Both the position numbers and the translations under genes were made by a program. A stretch of 64,000 nucleotides of DNA from Chryseobacterium sp. 6424 (lineage in GTDB: Bacteria > Bacteroidota > Bacteroidia > Flavobacteriales > Weeksellaceae). The notes beneath the pieces are model-generated. The model did no database searches. It saw nothing but the letters and a program-made list of their open reading frames with translations, and was not told where the DNA came from. This document shows, piece after piece, positions 36,382-45,511 of the stretch. The stretch spans positions 1 through 64,000 of the forward strand of contig NZ_CP023540.1 of NCBI RefSeq assembly GCF_003692615.1, in the 5' to 3' direction. Within the stretch, counting starts at the first letter, position 1. Every line of letters starts with the position of its first letter.

Positions 36382-37229
36382 ATGTTTTTAACCGAATGTC
36401 CGCGAGACGCTATGCAGGGTTGGGGAAAATTTATCCCAACCGGTGAAAAAATTGATTACCTGAATTCTTTAATGGATGTAGGTTTTGATGTGCTGGATTG
36501 TGGGAGCTTCGTGTCCCCGAAATCAATCCCGCAAATGGCAGACTCTGGGATTGTGGTGGACGAGATTGATAAGAGCCGTTCAAAAACTAAGCTTTCGGTG
36601 ATCGTAGCCAATTTTCGGGGAGCAGAAAAAGCGCTTGAACACGCGCAGGTAGATATTTAGGTTTCCCATTCTCTATTTCTGAGACTTTTCAGCACCGTAA
36701 TACCAATAAAGATCAGGAAACCGCGTTCCGCGACATCGTAAAGATTGCCAAACTGCTGGAAAATGATAGTCGCACGCTTAATGTATACTTTTCGATGGCA
36801 TTTGGAAACCCATATGGGGAAATGTGGAAATGGGAGGATGTGGATTTCTGGGCGCAGCGGTTCAGTGAGATTGGCATCAAAAACATCCTGCTCTCCGATA
36901 CAACCGGCACGGGTACACCACAACAGATTGAACTGGTCTTCGAGAAAATACCGCCGAAATATCCAAATATTGATTTTGGTGCCCATTTCCATAACCGGTA
37001 CGAAGATTCTTATACAAAACTGAAAGCCGCTTACAGTAAAGGTTGCCGAAGATTTGATTCGGCCATTAGAGGGATTGGCGGCTGTCCTATGGCCAAAGAT
37101 GATCTGGTAGGGAATATGCCTACAGAACAAGTCATTAACTTTATGGCCGCGGAAAAAATCAATCATTCACTCAATTTACTGCATTTTGAAAGTGCGTATA
37201 ATAAAGCAAAACGTGTGTTTGATTTTTAG
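36382..37229 (+). pseudogene. Hydroxymethylglutaryl-CoA lyase, broken by a one-base deletion
   Basis: The frame starting MFLTECPRDAMQGWGKF stops at 36660, but restoring one T in the run at 36656-36658 rebuilds a 282-residue protein that reads QVDILGFPFSISETFQ across the join and runs to 37229. The TIM-barrel lyase motifs are intact in the restored protein: ECPRDAMQG with the catalytic Arg/Asp, GAHFHNRYEDS with the metal His pair, and the catalytic cysteine in IGGCPMAKDD. The enzyme splits HMG-CoA to acetoacetate and acetyl-CoA in leucine breakdown. Sequencing error is the simplest reading of the break. Confidence 0.85.
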
Positions 37230-37346
37230 TGTTTTTTTATTGATTTCAAAACATTAAAACCCTGCTTTAACGTTTCGGCATCGTTTTTTAATTCCGTAAA
37301 TTTACGCGCTTTATCCGGTAACTTATTTTTGTAAACTGATTCATAC

Positions 37347-38996
37347 ATGCTGTCCAGAATTTTTATCCAGAATTTCGCCTTAATAGATTCACTTGAAATT
37401 ACTTTAAACAATGGTTTACAGGTGATTACGGGTGAGACAGGCGCGGGTAAATCCATCATTTTGGGCGCGCTGCGACTCATTCTTGGGGAAAGAGCCGATA
37501 TTAAATCGCTGAATAATACCGAAACCAAAAGTATCGTAGAGACCGAGTTTACTGTTAGCGAAGACTTCAGGGCTTTTTTTGAGGAGAATGATCTCGATTT
37601 TGATATACACACCGTAATTCGCAGAGAAATATTGCCCAACGGGAAATCCCGGGCTTTCATCAATGACGTTCCGGCAACTTTAGAAACACTGAGATCTTTG
37701 TCATCCAAACTCATTGATATCCATTCTCAGTTTGAAACTTCCAACCTGTTTAACGAAGAATACCAGTTCCGGATCATTGATGGACTTTCGGCAAACAAAC
37801 ATCTGCTCGCACAATATCAGCAAACGTTTTCTGGCTTCAGGAAAATACTTGCCGAACTTGAAGTGTCTAAGAAAAACCTAGCCGAGGGAACCCGCGAAAG
37901 CGACTACCGTAATTTCCTGTTTGAAGAACTTACTGAAGCCAACCTTGACGAACTGGATCTGGAGGAGCTTCAGAATCAGGTAAAACGCCAGGAAAATGCC
38001 GAAGCCATTACAGATAACCTTTCGCAGATATTCGCGAAATTAGATGCTGAAGAAATTGGGGTGCTAGATTCGCTAAACGACGTAAAAGGCAAACTTTCAA
38101 AAGTGGCCGACCTTTCCCATGAATTCAGTTTGCTGAGCCAGCGTTTCCAGGAAAACTTTCTGGAGTTTAAGGATATACTTTTCGAACTTCAGGATGCCGC
38201 CGAAAAAATAGAAACAGACCCGGAAGTATTGTTCCACCTCAACCAGAAACTGAATACCGTGAATTCTCTACTACTGAAGCACGGGGTAACCACTGTAGAA
38301 GATCTAAGGAACATCCGCAATCAGATTGCTACGGAGCAAAACAGTTTTACACAACTTGAAGAAACCATCGCTGCGCTTGAAAAGAAAAAAACGACTACCG
38401 AGCAGAAACTTGCTGAAATTGCCGGGGAACTCTCTGCTAACCGAAAGCAATCTGTACCGGTTTTTACCACAAAAATAGAGTCGCTTCTGCGGCAACTAGG
38501 TCTTGAAAAAGCCAAAATAGAAGTCAAAATAACTGAAAGTGAACTGTTTAACAATTTTGGTAAAGAGAAAATAGAACTGTTGTTTCAGGCGAATTCGGGT
38601 TTCCCACTGAAACCAATCCAGAGCGCTATTTCTGGCGGAGAGCGATCGCGCGTGATGCTTTCCATTAAAAAACTGATGGCTGAAAATGCCGAACTTCCTA
38701 CGTTGATCCTAGATGAGATTGATACAGGTGTATCAGGCAAAGTAGCCGAGGAAATGGGCAATGTAATGAAGGAAATGGCAGCCGATATGCAACTGATCGT
38801 GATTACGCATCTGGCGCAGGTAGCCGCAAAAGGCAACAGCAATTATAAAGTCATCAAACAAGAGGTGGCAGGAAAAACGCAGTCCACCATCATTCCTTTA
38901 AATGAAGACGAAAAACTTCAGGAAATCGCCCAGTTACTTTCCGGAAGCCGAATTACCGAGGCGGCTGTGTTGCAGGCGAAAGAACTCATGAAATAG
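37347..38996 (+). CDS. recN: DNA repair protein RecN
   Basis: A 549-residue SMC-like ATPase with Walker A GETGAGKS (29-36), long coiled-coil arms (about 150-360), the ABC signature ISGGERSRVML and Walker B PTLILDEIDTGVSG. It acts in double-strand break repair. In relatives recN directly follows porD; here it sits behind the HMG-CoA lyase gene about 26 kb away, while umuC occupies the place after porD. Confidence 0.95.
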   Translation: MLSRIFIQNFALIDSLEITLNNGLQVITGETGAGKSIILGALRLILGERADIKSLNNTETKSIVETEFTVSEDFRAFFEENDLDFDIHTVIRREILPNGKSRAFINDVPATLETLRSLSSKLIDIHSQFETSNLFNEEYQFRIIDGLSANKHLLAQYQQTFSGFRKILAELEVSKKNLAEGTRESDYRNFLFEELTEANLDELDLEELQNQVKRQENAEAITDNLSQIFAKLDAEEIGVLDSLNDVKGKLSKVADLSHEFSLLSQRFQENFLEFKDILFELQDAAEKIETDPEVLFHLNQKLNTVNSLLLKHGVTTVEDLRNIRNQIATEQNSFTQLEETIAALEKKKTTTEQKLAEIAGELSANRKQSVPVFTTKIESLLRQLGLEKAKIEVKITESELFNNFGKEKIELLFQANSGFPLKPIQSAISGGERSRVMLSIKKLMAENAELPTLILDEIDTGVSGKVAEEMGNVMKEMAADMQLIVITHLAQVAAKGNSNYKVIKQEVAGKTQSTIIPLNEDEKLQEIAQLLSGSRITEAAVLQAKELMK

Positions 38997-39071
38997 TTTG
39001 GCAGGCCTTATTAGCCGAAATTATGTAACAAATAGAGGTTATCTTTAACTAATCGTTAAAACTGATAAGCT

Positions 39072-40544
39072 ATGTATTTGAAACTATTGCGGCTGGAGCT
39101 GAAAAGCTTTTTGCGTAATCCGCAGTTTGGTGCCAACCTGGCCATTAAAATCCTGATGGGGTTTGCCTACCTGAGTATGGGGGTTACTTTTGCTTTCATG
39201 GCGGTGGGATTGTATTTCGTCTCCAGAGAAAAAATGAATGTTGACCCCGTGGATCTGTTTGCGAAGTACTTTATTTACTATGCCGCTTTCGATATGGTGG
39301 TGCGTTATTTTCTACAGCAGATGCCTACCCAGAATATCAAACCGTTTCTTACGCAGAACCTTACTAAAAAGAAACTTGTAAACTATACCATTCTAAAGAT
39401 TTTCTTCAATTTTTTCAATTGGGGTTACCTGCTTTTCCTGCTGCCTTTCTGTGTATTGCTCATTTTTGATGGCGGCTATTCAGTCTTGGGTGTTTTGGCT
39501 TTTCTGGTGGGGATTATGGCTGTCTTTTATGTCATCAACTTCCTGAATATCATTATTAATAAACAGGATGCGGTTTTGTATAGTGTTGCTGCAATCATCG
39601 CGGTGTCGGGCTTTCTTGATTATTATGGGTATGTAGCGCTTTCAGGCATATCCGAGAAAGTGTTTTCCGCATTGTATGAGCAGCCCATTACCGCACTGGT
39701 TCCTGTTATTTTGGCGATAGGTTTTGCATTTTTAGCACACCGGAATATCTACCGTAATTTCTACCTTGACCGTGGCCTGGAACTGGAAAAAGCTGTCGGT
39801 AAAACAGAAAACATTGAATTCCTGAACCGTTTTGGCACTTTAGGAACTTTCATTAACAACGATATCCGACTTTTAAAGAGAAGCAAAGCTGCACGGTCTG
39901 CATTGCTTGGCGGCATCATGTTCCTGTTTTATGGGTTGCTGTATTTTGCGGGGTCTGCGTACAGTACCGATTTCATGCGGGTTTTCCTGGGTATTTTTGT
40001 GACAGGTGGCTTCTTGCTCATGTTTGGGCAGCGCGTACCGGCGTGGGACAGTTCTTATTACCCCCTGATGATGACGCAGCATGTGCCTTACAAAGAGTTT
40101 TTACTGGCTAAATGGTATCTTGTAGTCATTGCTACGGCCATTTCAATGGTGTTAGCGCTTGGTTATGTGTTTATCAGTTGGGAGTTTTATCTCACAATTT
40201 TTGCGGCGGGGCTTTACAATTTGGGCGTTAATTCTTACCTCACCCTGTTGGCGGGAGCGTTCAACAAAACACCGATAGACCTCAACACCACTGCCAAATC
40301 TTTCGGCGGAGGCGGCAATAACTTCAACATGAAAGTCATGCTGATGATGATTCCCCAAATGCTGGTCCCAATGGCGGTGTTTGCCGCAGTTAAATATCTG
40401 GCAGGAATTGAGTTGGCTGTTGCCAGCCTGGGTATTTTGGGCCTGACAGGATTTCTGCTGCGGAACAGGATCTTCAATATGATCGTAAAAACCTATAAGA
40501 CAGAAAAATATTCAACTATTTCAGCATTCAAAAAAACGGTATAA
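39072..40544 (+). CDS. DUF5687 family membrane protein (ABC transporter permease)
   Basis: A 490-residue protein with about twelve hydrophobic segments and a charged patch at about 235-285 (YRNFYLDRGLELEKAVGK). It begins MYLKLLRLELKSFLRNP, like ABC-2-type permeases, and matches DUF5687, a Bacteroidota family. The ATPase gene starts 5 bases after its stop, so the two form an ABC exporter of unknown cargo. Confidence 0.85.
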   Translation: MYLKLLRLELKSFLRNPQFGANLAIKILMGFAYLSMGVTFAFMAVGLYFVSREKMNVDPVDLFAKYFIYYAAFDMVVRYFLQQMPTQNIKPFLTQNLTKKKLVNYTILKIFFNFFNWGYLLFLLPFCVLLIFDGGYSVLGVLAFLVGIMAVFYVINFLNIIINKQDAVLYSVAAIIAVSGFLDYYGYVALSGISEKVFSALYEQPITALVPVILAIGFAFLAHRNIYRNFYLDRGLELEKAVGKTENIEFLNRFGTLGTFINNDIRLLKRSKAARSALLGGIMFLFYGLLYFAGSAYSTDFMRVFLGIFVTGGFLLMFGQRVPAWDSSYYPLMMTQHVPYKEFLLAKWYLVVIATAISMVLALGYVFISWEFYLTIFAAGLYNLGVNSYLTLLAGAFNKTPIDLNTTAKSFGGGGNNFNMKVMLMMIPQMLVPMAVFAAVKYLAGIELAVASLGILGLTGFLLRNRIFNMIVKTYKTEKYSTISAFKKTV

Positions 40545-40549
40545 TCCTT

Positions 40550-41260
40550 ATGATACATATTAACAATCTCAGTAAAATTTATGGAGACCGAAAAGTACTT
40601 CATATAGAAAGTCTAATTATTCCTAAAGGCGAGAGTTTCGGGCTTGTCGGGAACAATGGTGCCGGTAAAACCACCCTGTTTTCGCTGTTGCTCGATCTTA
40701 TTGAGCCTTCGTCGGGATATGTGGAAATCGCCGGTGATAAGGTAAATGAAAAAGAAACCTGGAAAAACCGCGTTTCAGCCTTCATTGATGAAACCTTCCT
40801 GATCGGATACCTTACTCCCGAAGAATACTTTTATTTCCTGGGCGAATTGCGCGGACAAAACCGTGCGGCCGTGAACGAATTTCTTACCCAGTTCGAGGAT
40901 TTTTTTAACGGAGAAATCCTGGATGCTAAGAAATATGTACGAGACCTCTCGAAAGGAAACCAGAAAAAAGTAGGCATTGTAGGTGCGCTTATCGGCAGTC
41001 CCGAAATCATTATTCTTGATGAACCATTCGCAAACCTAGATCCGTCTACCCAAATCAAACTTAAAAGGCTGATTAAAATGTGGTCGCAGAAAGGCGATGT
41101 CACCTTTCTGATCTCAAGTCACGATCTGGCACATACGACTGAAGTAAGCAACCGTATCGTTGTACTGAACAGGGGAGAGCTCATCAAAGACATCCAAACC
41201 AGCCCCGAAACACTGCGCGAGTTAGAGGCTTTCTTTGAAGCTACCGCGTCTGATATATAA
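40550..41260 (+). CDS. ABC transporter ATP-binding protein (partner of DUF5687 permease)
   Basis: A 236-residue ATPase with Walker A GNNGAGKTT (34-42), signature LSKGNQKKVGIVGAL, Walker B IIILDEPFANLDPS and the H-loop SSHDLAHT. It resembles the CcmA/ABC-2 ATPases that drive drug, polysaccharide or gliding-type exporters. It is coupled to the permease by a 5-base gap. The cargo is not known. Confidence 0.93.
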   Translation: MIHINNLSKIYGDRKVLHIESLIIPKGESFGLVGNNGAGKTTLFSLLLDLIEPSSGYVEIAGDKVNEKETWKNRVSAFIDETFLIGYLTPEEYFYFLGELRGQNRAAVNEFLTQFEDFFNGEILDAKKYVRDLSKGNQKKVGIVGALIGSPEIIILDEPFANLDPSTQIKLKRLIKMWSQKGDVTFLISSHDLAHTTEVSNRIVVLNRGELIKDIQTSPETLRELEAFFEATASDI

Positions 41261-41289
41261 AAAAAAGAATCCCCATAATCAGGGGATTC
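41259..41289 (-). terminator. Rho-independent terminator after fumC
   Basis: On the minus strand the arm 41282-41289 pairs with 41267-41274 (GAATCCCC/GGGGATTC) and is followed by a run of eight T (complement of 41259-41266). It also overlaps the end of the ABC ATPase gene. Confidence 0.85.
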
Positions 41290-41306
41290 ATTGTATATAG
41301 TCTGTA

Positions 41307-42700
41307 TTATTTCAGGCTGCCAACCATGTCTTCAGGTTTTACCCACTCATCGAACTGTTCGGTGGTCAGTAAACCGAGATTTACGGCCTCTTCCTTTAAT
41401 GTAGTACCGTTTTTATGTGCGGTTTTCGCGATAGTAGCTGCGTTTTCATAACCGATATGGGTGTTGAGCGCGGTAACCAGCATCAGTGATTTGTCCACAA
41501 GTTCCTTAATTCTCGGCTCGTTGGCTTCAATGCCTACGGCGCAGTGATCGTTAAATGAGATGCACGCGTCACCTAAAAGTTGTGCGGACTGCAGGAAGTT
41601 GTAAGCCATCACAGGTTTAAAGACATTCAGTTCGTAATGCCCCTGCGTACCGGCGAACGAAATCGTGGTGTCATTACCCAAGACTTGCGCGCAAACCATT
41701 GTAATCGCTTCATTTTGAGTAGGGTTTACTTTCCCAGGCATGATAGAAGAGCCCGGTTCGTTTTCAGGGATGAAGATTTCACCGATACCGCTTCTTGGTC
41801 CTGAAGCCAATAATCTGATATCCTGGGCAATTTTATACAGAGAAACAGCCAGTTGTTTCAGTGCGCCGTGGGATTCCACAATCGCATCGTGTGCGGCCAA
41901 TGCCTCAAACTTATTAGGCGCGGTGATGAATGGTAAACCGGTGAATTCCGATATGTACTGCGCTACTTTTTCGTCATAACCATTCGGTGTGTTAAGCCCG
42001 GTTCCTACGGCGGTGCCGCCCAATGCCAATTCCTGCAAATGATCCAGCGTATTGGTAATGGCTTTCATCGCATAATCAAGCTGGGCAACATAGCCGGAAA
42101 ATTCTTGCCCCAGGGTAAGCGGTGTGGCATCCATCAAGTGTGTACGCCCGATTTTGACGATATTTTTAAAGCTTTCAGCTTTTTCATGAAGGGTGTTACG
42201 CAATAACTCTACAGCTGGCAAAGTATGCTGTACCACTTTTTTATAAGCGGCAATGTGCATCGCTGTAGGGTAGGTATCGTTGGAGCTTTGTGACTTGTTG
42301 ACATCATCATTCGGATGAATGACAGATTTTTCACCCAAAACGCCACCGTTGTTTACATGTGCTTTGTTAGAGATCACCTCGTTCACATTCATGTTCGATT
42401 GTGTGCCGGAGCCTGTCTGCCAGATGACGAGTGGGAACTGGTCATTTAGTTTCCCTTCCAGAATTTCATCGCAGACCTGTGCAATCATGTCTCTTTTTTC
42501 CGCGGAAAGCACCCCAAGTTCTGCATTGGTATAAGCCGCGCTTTCTTAAGATAAGCAAACGCCTCGATGATCTCGTGGGGCATAGAGCCTTCAGGGCCAA
42601 TCTTGAAATTATTACGGGAACGTTCAGTCTGGGCGGCCCAGAATTTATCTGCCGGCACCTGTACTTCTCCCATGGTGTCTTTTTCGATTCTGTAATTCAT
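41307..42700 (-). pseudogene. fumC: Class II fumarate hydratase, broken by a one-base deletion
   Basis: The frame starting [21 protein letters not shown] at 42700 leaves phase near 42540, where AAGAAAGCGCGGC should read AAGAAAGCCGCGGC. With one C restored the chain is 464 residues and reads [22 protein letters not shown] through the joint. The fumarase signature [13 protein letters not shown] and the His/Ser active-site regions ([23 protein letters not shown]) are intact. The enzyme interconverts fumarate and malate in the TCA cycle. An intact essential-looking gene with one base missing suggests an assembly error. Confidence 0.88.
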
Positions 42701-42929
42701 TATTAGTTATTTTTATAAGAGGTAAAGTTACTACATTTTTAAGGAATGATGAAGGCTCAGGGGATGATGGCTTTCATTTTATAGGCCGCATAAATTTTAT
42801 TTAAGTTTAGGCAAAACTAAGATGGTGACGGATAAAACCGACCGGCTGCGCAAAAACTACAGTATGCCAAACATACGGTTATTACCATAGGAAGTGAGCC
42901 GATAGGCCAAACCTGTCAGACGAATTGTT

Positions 42930-42937
42930 TATATTTG
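42930..42937 (+). promoter_or_regulatory. Orphan -7 promoter element
   Basis: TATATTTGCC matches the -7 consensus, yet no supportable gene begins in the next 200 bases. It may drive a small RNA, a decayed gene or a long leader of the gene at 43158. Confidence 0.45.
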
Positions 42938-43109
42938 CCTTACATACACAAGTGAATATAAATGAAAAGGCGGAGATCCCGGTCTTTACAACGATGAAAA
43001 AAGATGAGAAGAATTAAAATTACGTACTATCTATTGCTAAAAAGAATAAAGAAGAATATTTTCGTGCACGACGTCATCTAAATTCCGTGCGAAAAAGCAC
43101 CAAATTTCT

Positions 43110-43139
43110 TTGCGCAAAACAAAATTTATCCTACTTTTG
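43110..43139 (+). promoter_or_regulatory. Promoter of the His-tailed membrane protein, with overlapping palindrome
   Basis: TTG (43110-43112), 19 bases, TACTTTTG (43132-43139): a full -33/-7 match 18 bases before the ATG. The perfect palindrome TTTGCGCAAA (43109-43118) covers the -33 element, which is where a repressor site could sit. Confidence 0.75.
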
Positions 43140-43157
43140 CCTAAAATCTTTTCTGAA

Positions 43158-43442
43158 ATGATCTTATCTTCATTTTTCCCATTCTATCAGTTCCTTTGGA
43201 CGGTTTATTTCGTCATCATGTTCCTTATCGGATTTTGGTGTATATTTATGTTCTTTGGCTATGTGATCCCCATTTGGCTCACCTCTGGTTTACGCGAATA
43301 TTTCGGGAAAACGGCACCATTTGATCCTGAACAGGTAAGAAGGAAAACGCTTATCGAGCAAGAAGGTGTGGAAGTAGTGTACAGCAACCCAAAAGGCCGC
43401 GGCCCATTTGTACACAGCCACGACAGTCATGGTCATCACTAG
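43158..43442 (+). CDS. Small conserved membrane protein with His-rich C-terminus
   Basis: Start at 43158 (MILSSFFPFYQFLW) because the promoter -7 element ends at 43139; earlier in-frame starts would lie in the promoter. The 94-residue product has one long or two short membrane segments (about 5-42), then a soluble part (SGLREYFGKTAPFDPEQVRRK) and a tail ending HSHDSHGHH. The tail has five His and could bind metal. I do not recognise a function. Confidence 0.75.
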   Translation: MILSSFFPFYQFLWTVYFVIMFLIGFWCIFMFFGYVIPIWLTSGLREYFGKTAPFDPEQVRRKTLIEQEGVEVVYSNPKGRGPFVHSHDSHGHH

Positions 43443-43506
43443 TTGATGTCATTGCTTTCCCACATTATTTCCGGGAAAAGCAATCACAAAGCACCACTAT
43501 ATAAAT

Positions 43507-43541
43507 TGAATCAGATGCTATTTTCAGGATCTGATTTTTTG
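43507..43541 (+). terminator. Rho-independent terminator after the His-tailed membrane protein
   Basis: AATCAGAT (43509-43516) pairs with ATCTGATT (43529-43536) and runs into six T. A second, longer hairpin lies just upstream (ATTGCTTTCCC with GGGAAAAGCAAT, about 43449-43485) without a T tract. Confidence 0.8.
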
Positions 43542-43599
43542 TTTCTTATCCACACGAAATCCCGTTGGTTGCCTGGTGGTAACCTCTAAGGCTTTTTCG

Positions 43600-43607
43600 T
43601 ATCTTTG
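43600..43607 (+). promoter_or_regulatory. -7 promoter element of prfA
   Basis: TATCTTTG, 18 bases before the ATG at 43626, matches the commonest -7 form. Confidence 0.65.
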
Positions 43608-43625
43608 CCCCCAAATTTACAGCAA

Positions 43626-44711
43626 ATGTCTAAGTCACTTATTCCCAAACTTGAAGCGATAAAGCAGCGTTATAACGAAGTTGCCGACCTTATCATACAG
43701 CCCGATATTATTTCGGACCAGAAGAAATATTCTTCATTAAATAAAGAATACAGCGATTTAGGGAAAATAGTAGCCGTTTTCGATCAATATAAACAGGCAC
43801 TGAATACCATTGAGGAATCTGATGAGATCATCGCTGATGGCTCTGATAGGGATTTTGTTGAGATGGCAAAAATGGAAAAAAATGAAGCCCTCGAAAAAAT
43901 CCCGGGACTGGAAGAACAACTGAAAGTACTGTTAATCCCTAAAGACCCTGCCGATGATAAAAATATCATCCTGGAGTTAAGGGCTGGGACAGGTGGTGAC
44001 GAAGCCGCCATTTTTGTAGAGGATGTTTACCGTGCATATGCGATGTACTTCAAATCAAAAGGTTGGCGCCATGAGATTACCGATGCCAACGAAGCTTCTA
44101 AAGGATATAAGGAACTTATCCTGAAAGTTGAAGGTGAAGGGGTGTACGGCATCATGAAGTTTGAATCCGGCGTGCACCGCGTACAGCGTGTTCCGGAGAC
44201 CGAATCTCAGGGTAGGGTGCATACTTCGGCCATCACGGTGGCTGTGTTGCCAGAAGCGGAAGAAGTAGATTTTGAACTAAATCCTGCCGATATCGAAATG
44301 CAGACTTCGCGTTCGGGTGGCGCTGGCGGACAGAACGTAAACAAAGTAGAAACCAAGGTACAGCTTACGCATAAGCCTTCGGGACTTGTGGTTGTATGTC
44401 AGCAGGCACGCTCTCAGTTGGCAAACCGCGAGTTGGCTATGGAAATGCTTCGTACCAAACTTTATGATATAGAACTGCAGAAGGTGCAGGGCGACATCGC
44501 TGCACAAAGGAAAACAATGGTATCCACAGGTGACCGCTCAGCCAAAATTAAAACGTACAACTATCCGCAAGGGCGGGTTACCGATCACCGTATCAACAAG
44601 TCTGTCTATAACTTGGATGCTTATATGAATGGTGATATCCAGGAAATGATAGATGCAGTGATCATGGCAGAAAATGCAGAAAAAATGAAAGGAGAAGAAG
44701 ATAATTATTAA
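43626..44711 (+). CDS. prfA: Peptide chain release factor 1
   Basis: Start at [19 protein letters not shown] (43626), since the -7 element ends at 43607; the product has 361 residues. It releases nascent chains at UAA and UAG. The GGQ loop is in [16 protein letters not shown], and the anticodon-like PxT region reads [19 protein letters not shown] just before it. Normal length, single gene. Confidence 0.97.
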   Translation: MSKSLIPKLEAIKQRYNEVADLIIQPDIISDQKKYSSLNKEYSDLGKIVAVFDQYKQALNTIEESDEIIADGSDRDFVEMAKMEKNEALEKIPGLEEQLKVLLIPKDPADDKNIILELRAGTGGDEAAIFVEDVYRAYAMYFKSKGWRHEITDANEASKGYKELILKVEGEGVYGIMKFESGVHRVQRVPETESQGRVHTSAITVAVLPEAEEVDFELNPADIEMQTSRSGGAGGQNVNKVETKVQLTHKPSGLVVVCQQARSQLANRELAMEMLRTKLYDIELQKVQGDIAAQRKTMVSTGDRSAKIKTYNYPQGRVTDHRINKSVYNLDAYMNGDIQEMIDAVIMAENAEKMKGEEDNY

Positions 44712-44718
44712 TTATTTA

Positions 44719-44748
44719 TTTGATATTCAATAAAAATATATACATTTG
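44719..44748 (+). promoter_or_regulatory. Promoter of the first small lipoprotein
   Basis: TTG (44719-44721), 19 bases, TACATTTGC (44741-44749). The leader is about 30 bases. This full consensus suggests strong expression. Confidence 0.8.
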
Positions 44749-44784
44749 CTCCTCGATCTTATTAAACAAAAAAATTAATTATTT

Positions 44785-45021
44785 ATGAAAAAATCAATTT
44801 TCGTTGCCTTCGCTGTGGTAGCTTTCGCAGTTACATCTTGTAAGAAATCTGAAACTACTGAGAATGTAGATAACACAGACTCTATGGCAGTTACTGCAGA
44901 TACATTAACTGTAACTACAGACTCTCTTGCAACTCCTTCTGCAGACAGCATCAACACTACTGTTGTTCCTGAAGCTACTGGTACTGGTACTGCTACAACT
45001 GGCGCAGATTCAGCTCAGTAA
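44785..45021 (+). CDS. Small Thr/Ala-rich lipoprotein
   Basis: A 78-residue lipoprotein: signal peptide, lipobox AVTSC with Cys19, then KKSETTENVDNTDSMAVTAD and a Thr/Ser/Ala/Asp-rich chain with no predicted fold. It has a strong promoter and its own terminator (45041-45066), so it is probably abundant. A second lipoprotein with the same N-terminal plan lies 109 bases downstream. Function unknown; such proteins may act as outer-membrane or surface fillers. Confidence 0.75.
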   Translation: MKKSIFVAFAVVAFAVTSCKKSETTENVDNTDSMAVTADTLTVTTDSLATPSADSINTTVVPEATGTGTATTGADSAQ

Positions 45022-45040
45022 TTTACTGCAGTAAAATAAC

Positions 45041-45066
45041 ACAAACGGGCTCGCCCGTTTTTTTGT
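45041..45066 (+). terminator. Rho-independent terminator after the first small lipoprotein
   Basis: ACAAACGGGC (45041-45050) pairs with GCCCGTTTTTTTGT across a two-base core TC, with the 3' arm forming the T run. Very strong. Confidence 0.9.
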
Positions 45067-45130
45067 GCCTAATTTTAGGCATGGTTTATGTACACAAGCC
45101 TAAAATTATTCACTATTAAATATTAAACTT

Positions 45131-45403
45131 ATGAAAAAGTCCGTGTTTATTGCAGCGGCATTTGCCGCAACCGCTTTAGTTTCATGTAAAAAAACCGAAA
45201 CTGTGAGTACAGATACAGATGCTAATGTAGATACTACCGCAGCAGTAGTGGTGGTAGACAGCGATTCAGTCCCGGTAATTTCAGACTCTACTGCCGTAGG
45301 TGAAGCACTGAATGATACTGGCGATGCTATTGAAAGAGGCGCAGATAAAGTAAAAGATGCCGCTAAGGATGCCACCGATGGCGATGGTGATATCACCAAA
45401 TAA
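45131..45403 (+). CDS. Small acidic lipoprotein
   Basis: A 90-residue lipoprotein: signal peptide, lipobox ALVSC with Cys19 and again KKTET after it, as in the lipoprotein at 44785. The chain then has VVVVDSDSVPVISDSTA and an amphipathic helix GEALNDTGDAIERGADKVKDA with an Asp-rich end. The helix recalls entericidin/CsbD-like stress proteins, but this is weak. I find no consensus -7 element before it, only AT-rich DNA, so it may depend on read-through or another sigma factor. Confidence 0.72.
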   Translation: MKKSVFIAAAFAATALVSCKKTETVSTDTDANVDTTAAVVVVDSDSVPVISDSTAVGEALNDTGDAIERGADKVKDAAKDATDGDGDITK

Positions 45404-45417
45404 ACCTCTTAAAACAT

Positions 45418-45445
45418 AAGTCTTTCTACATGAAGGACTTTTTTT
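45418..45445 (+). terminator. Rho-independent terminator after the second small lipoprotein
   Basis: AAGTCTTTC (45418-45426) pairs with GAAGGACTT (45432-45440), including a G-T pair, and is followed by T residues. Confidence 0.75.
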
Positions 45446-45511
45446 AGCGCTTGATATTTATATACAAGCCCATGAAATTTTGTAACTTTACTTTTTTAAC
45501 ACCCGAAGTGA

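Larger units (their letters stand above)
42701..43157. other. Long intergenic region with two promoter-like sites and no supported gene
   Basis: These 457 bases between fumC and the small His-tailed membrane protein hold no ORF over 40 codons that I can support. I see a consensus TATATTTG at 42930-42937 followed only by the 11-codon ORF starting at 42963 and an 8-codon one soon after, and the true promoter of the next gene at 43110-43139. The part after 42930 has two short Met-starts with Lys/Arg-rich products, as a decayed small gene or an untranslated RNA might have. Confidence 0.5.

Noticed and set aside
42963..42998. Short ORF of 11 codons (Arg-rich) after the orphan promoter
   Set aside because: Too short and of biased composition to support as a gene; listed only as part of the intergenic region.
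43449..43485. Hairpin ATTGCTTTCCC/GGGAAAAGCAAT as a terminator
   Set aside because: No T tract follows on the plus strand; the hairpin at 43507-43541 is the better terminator.
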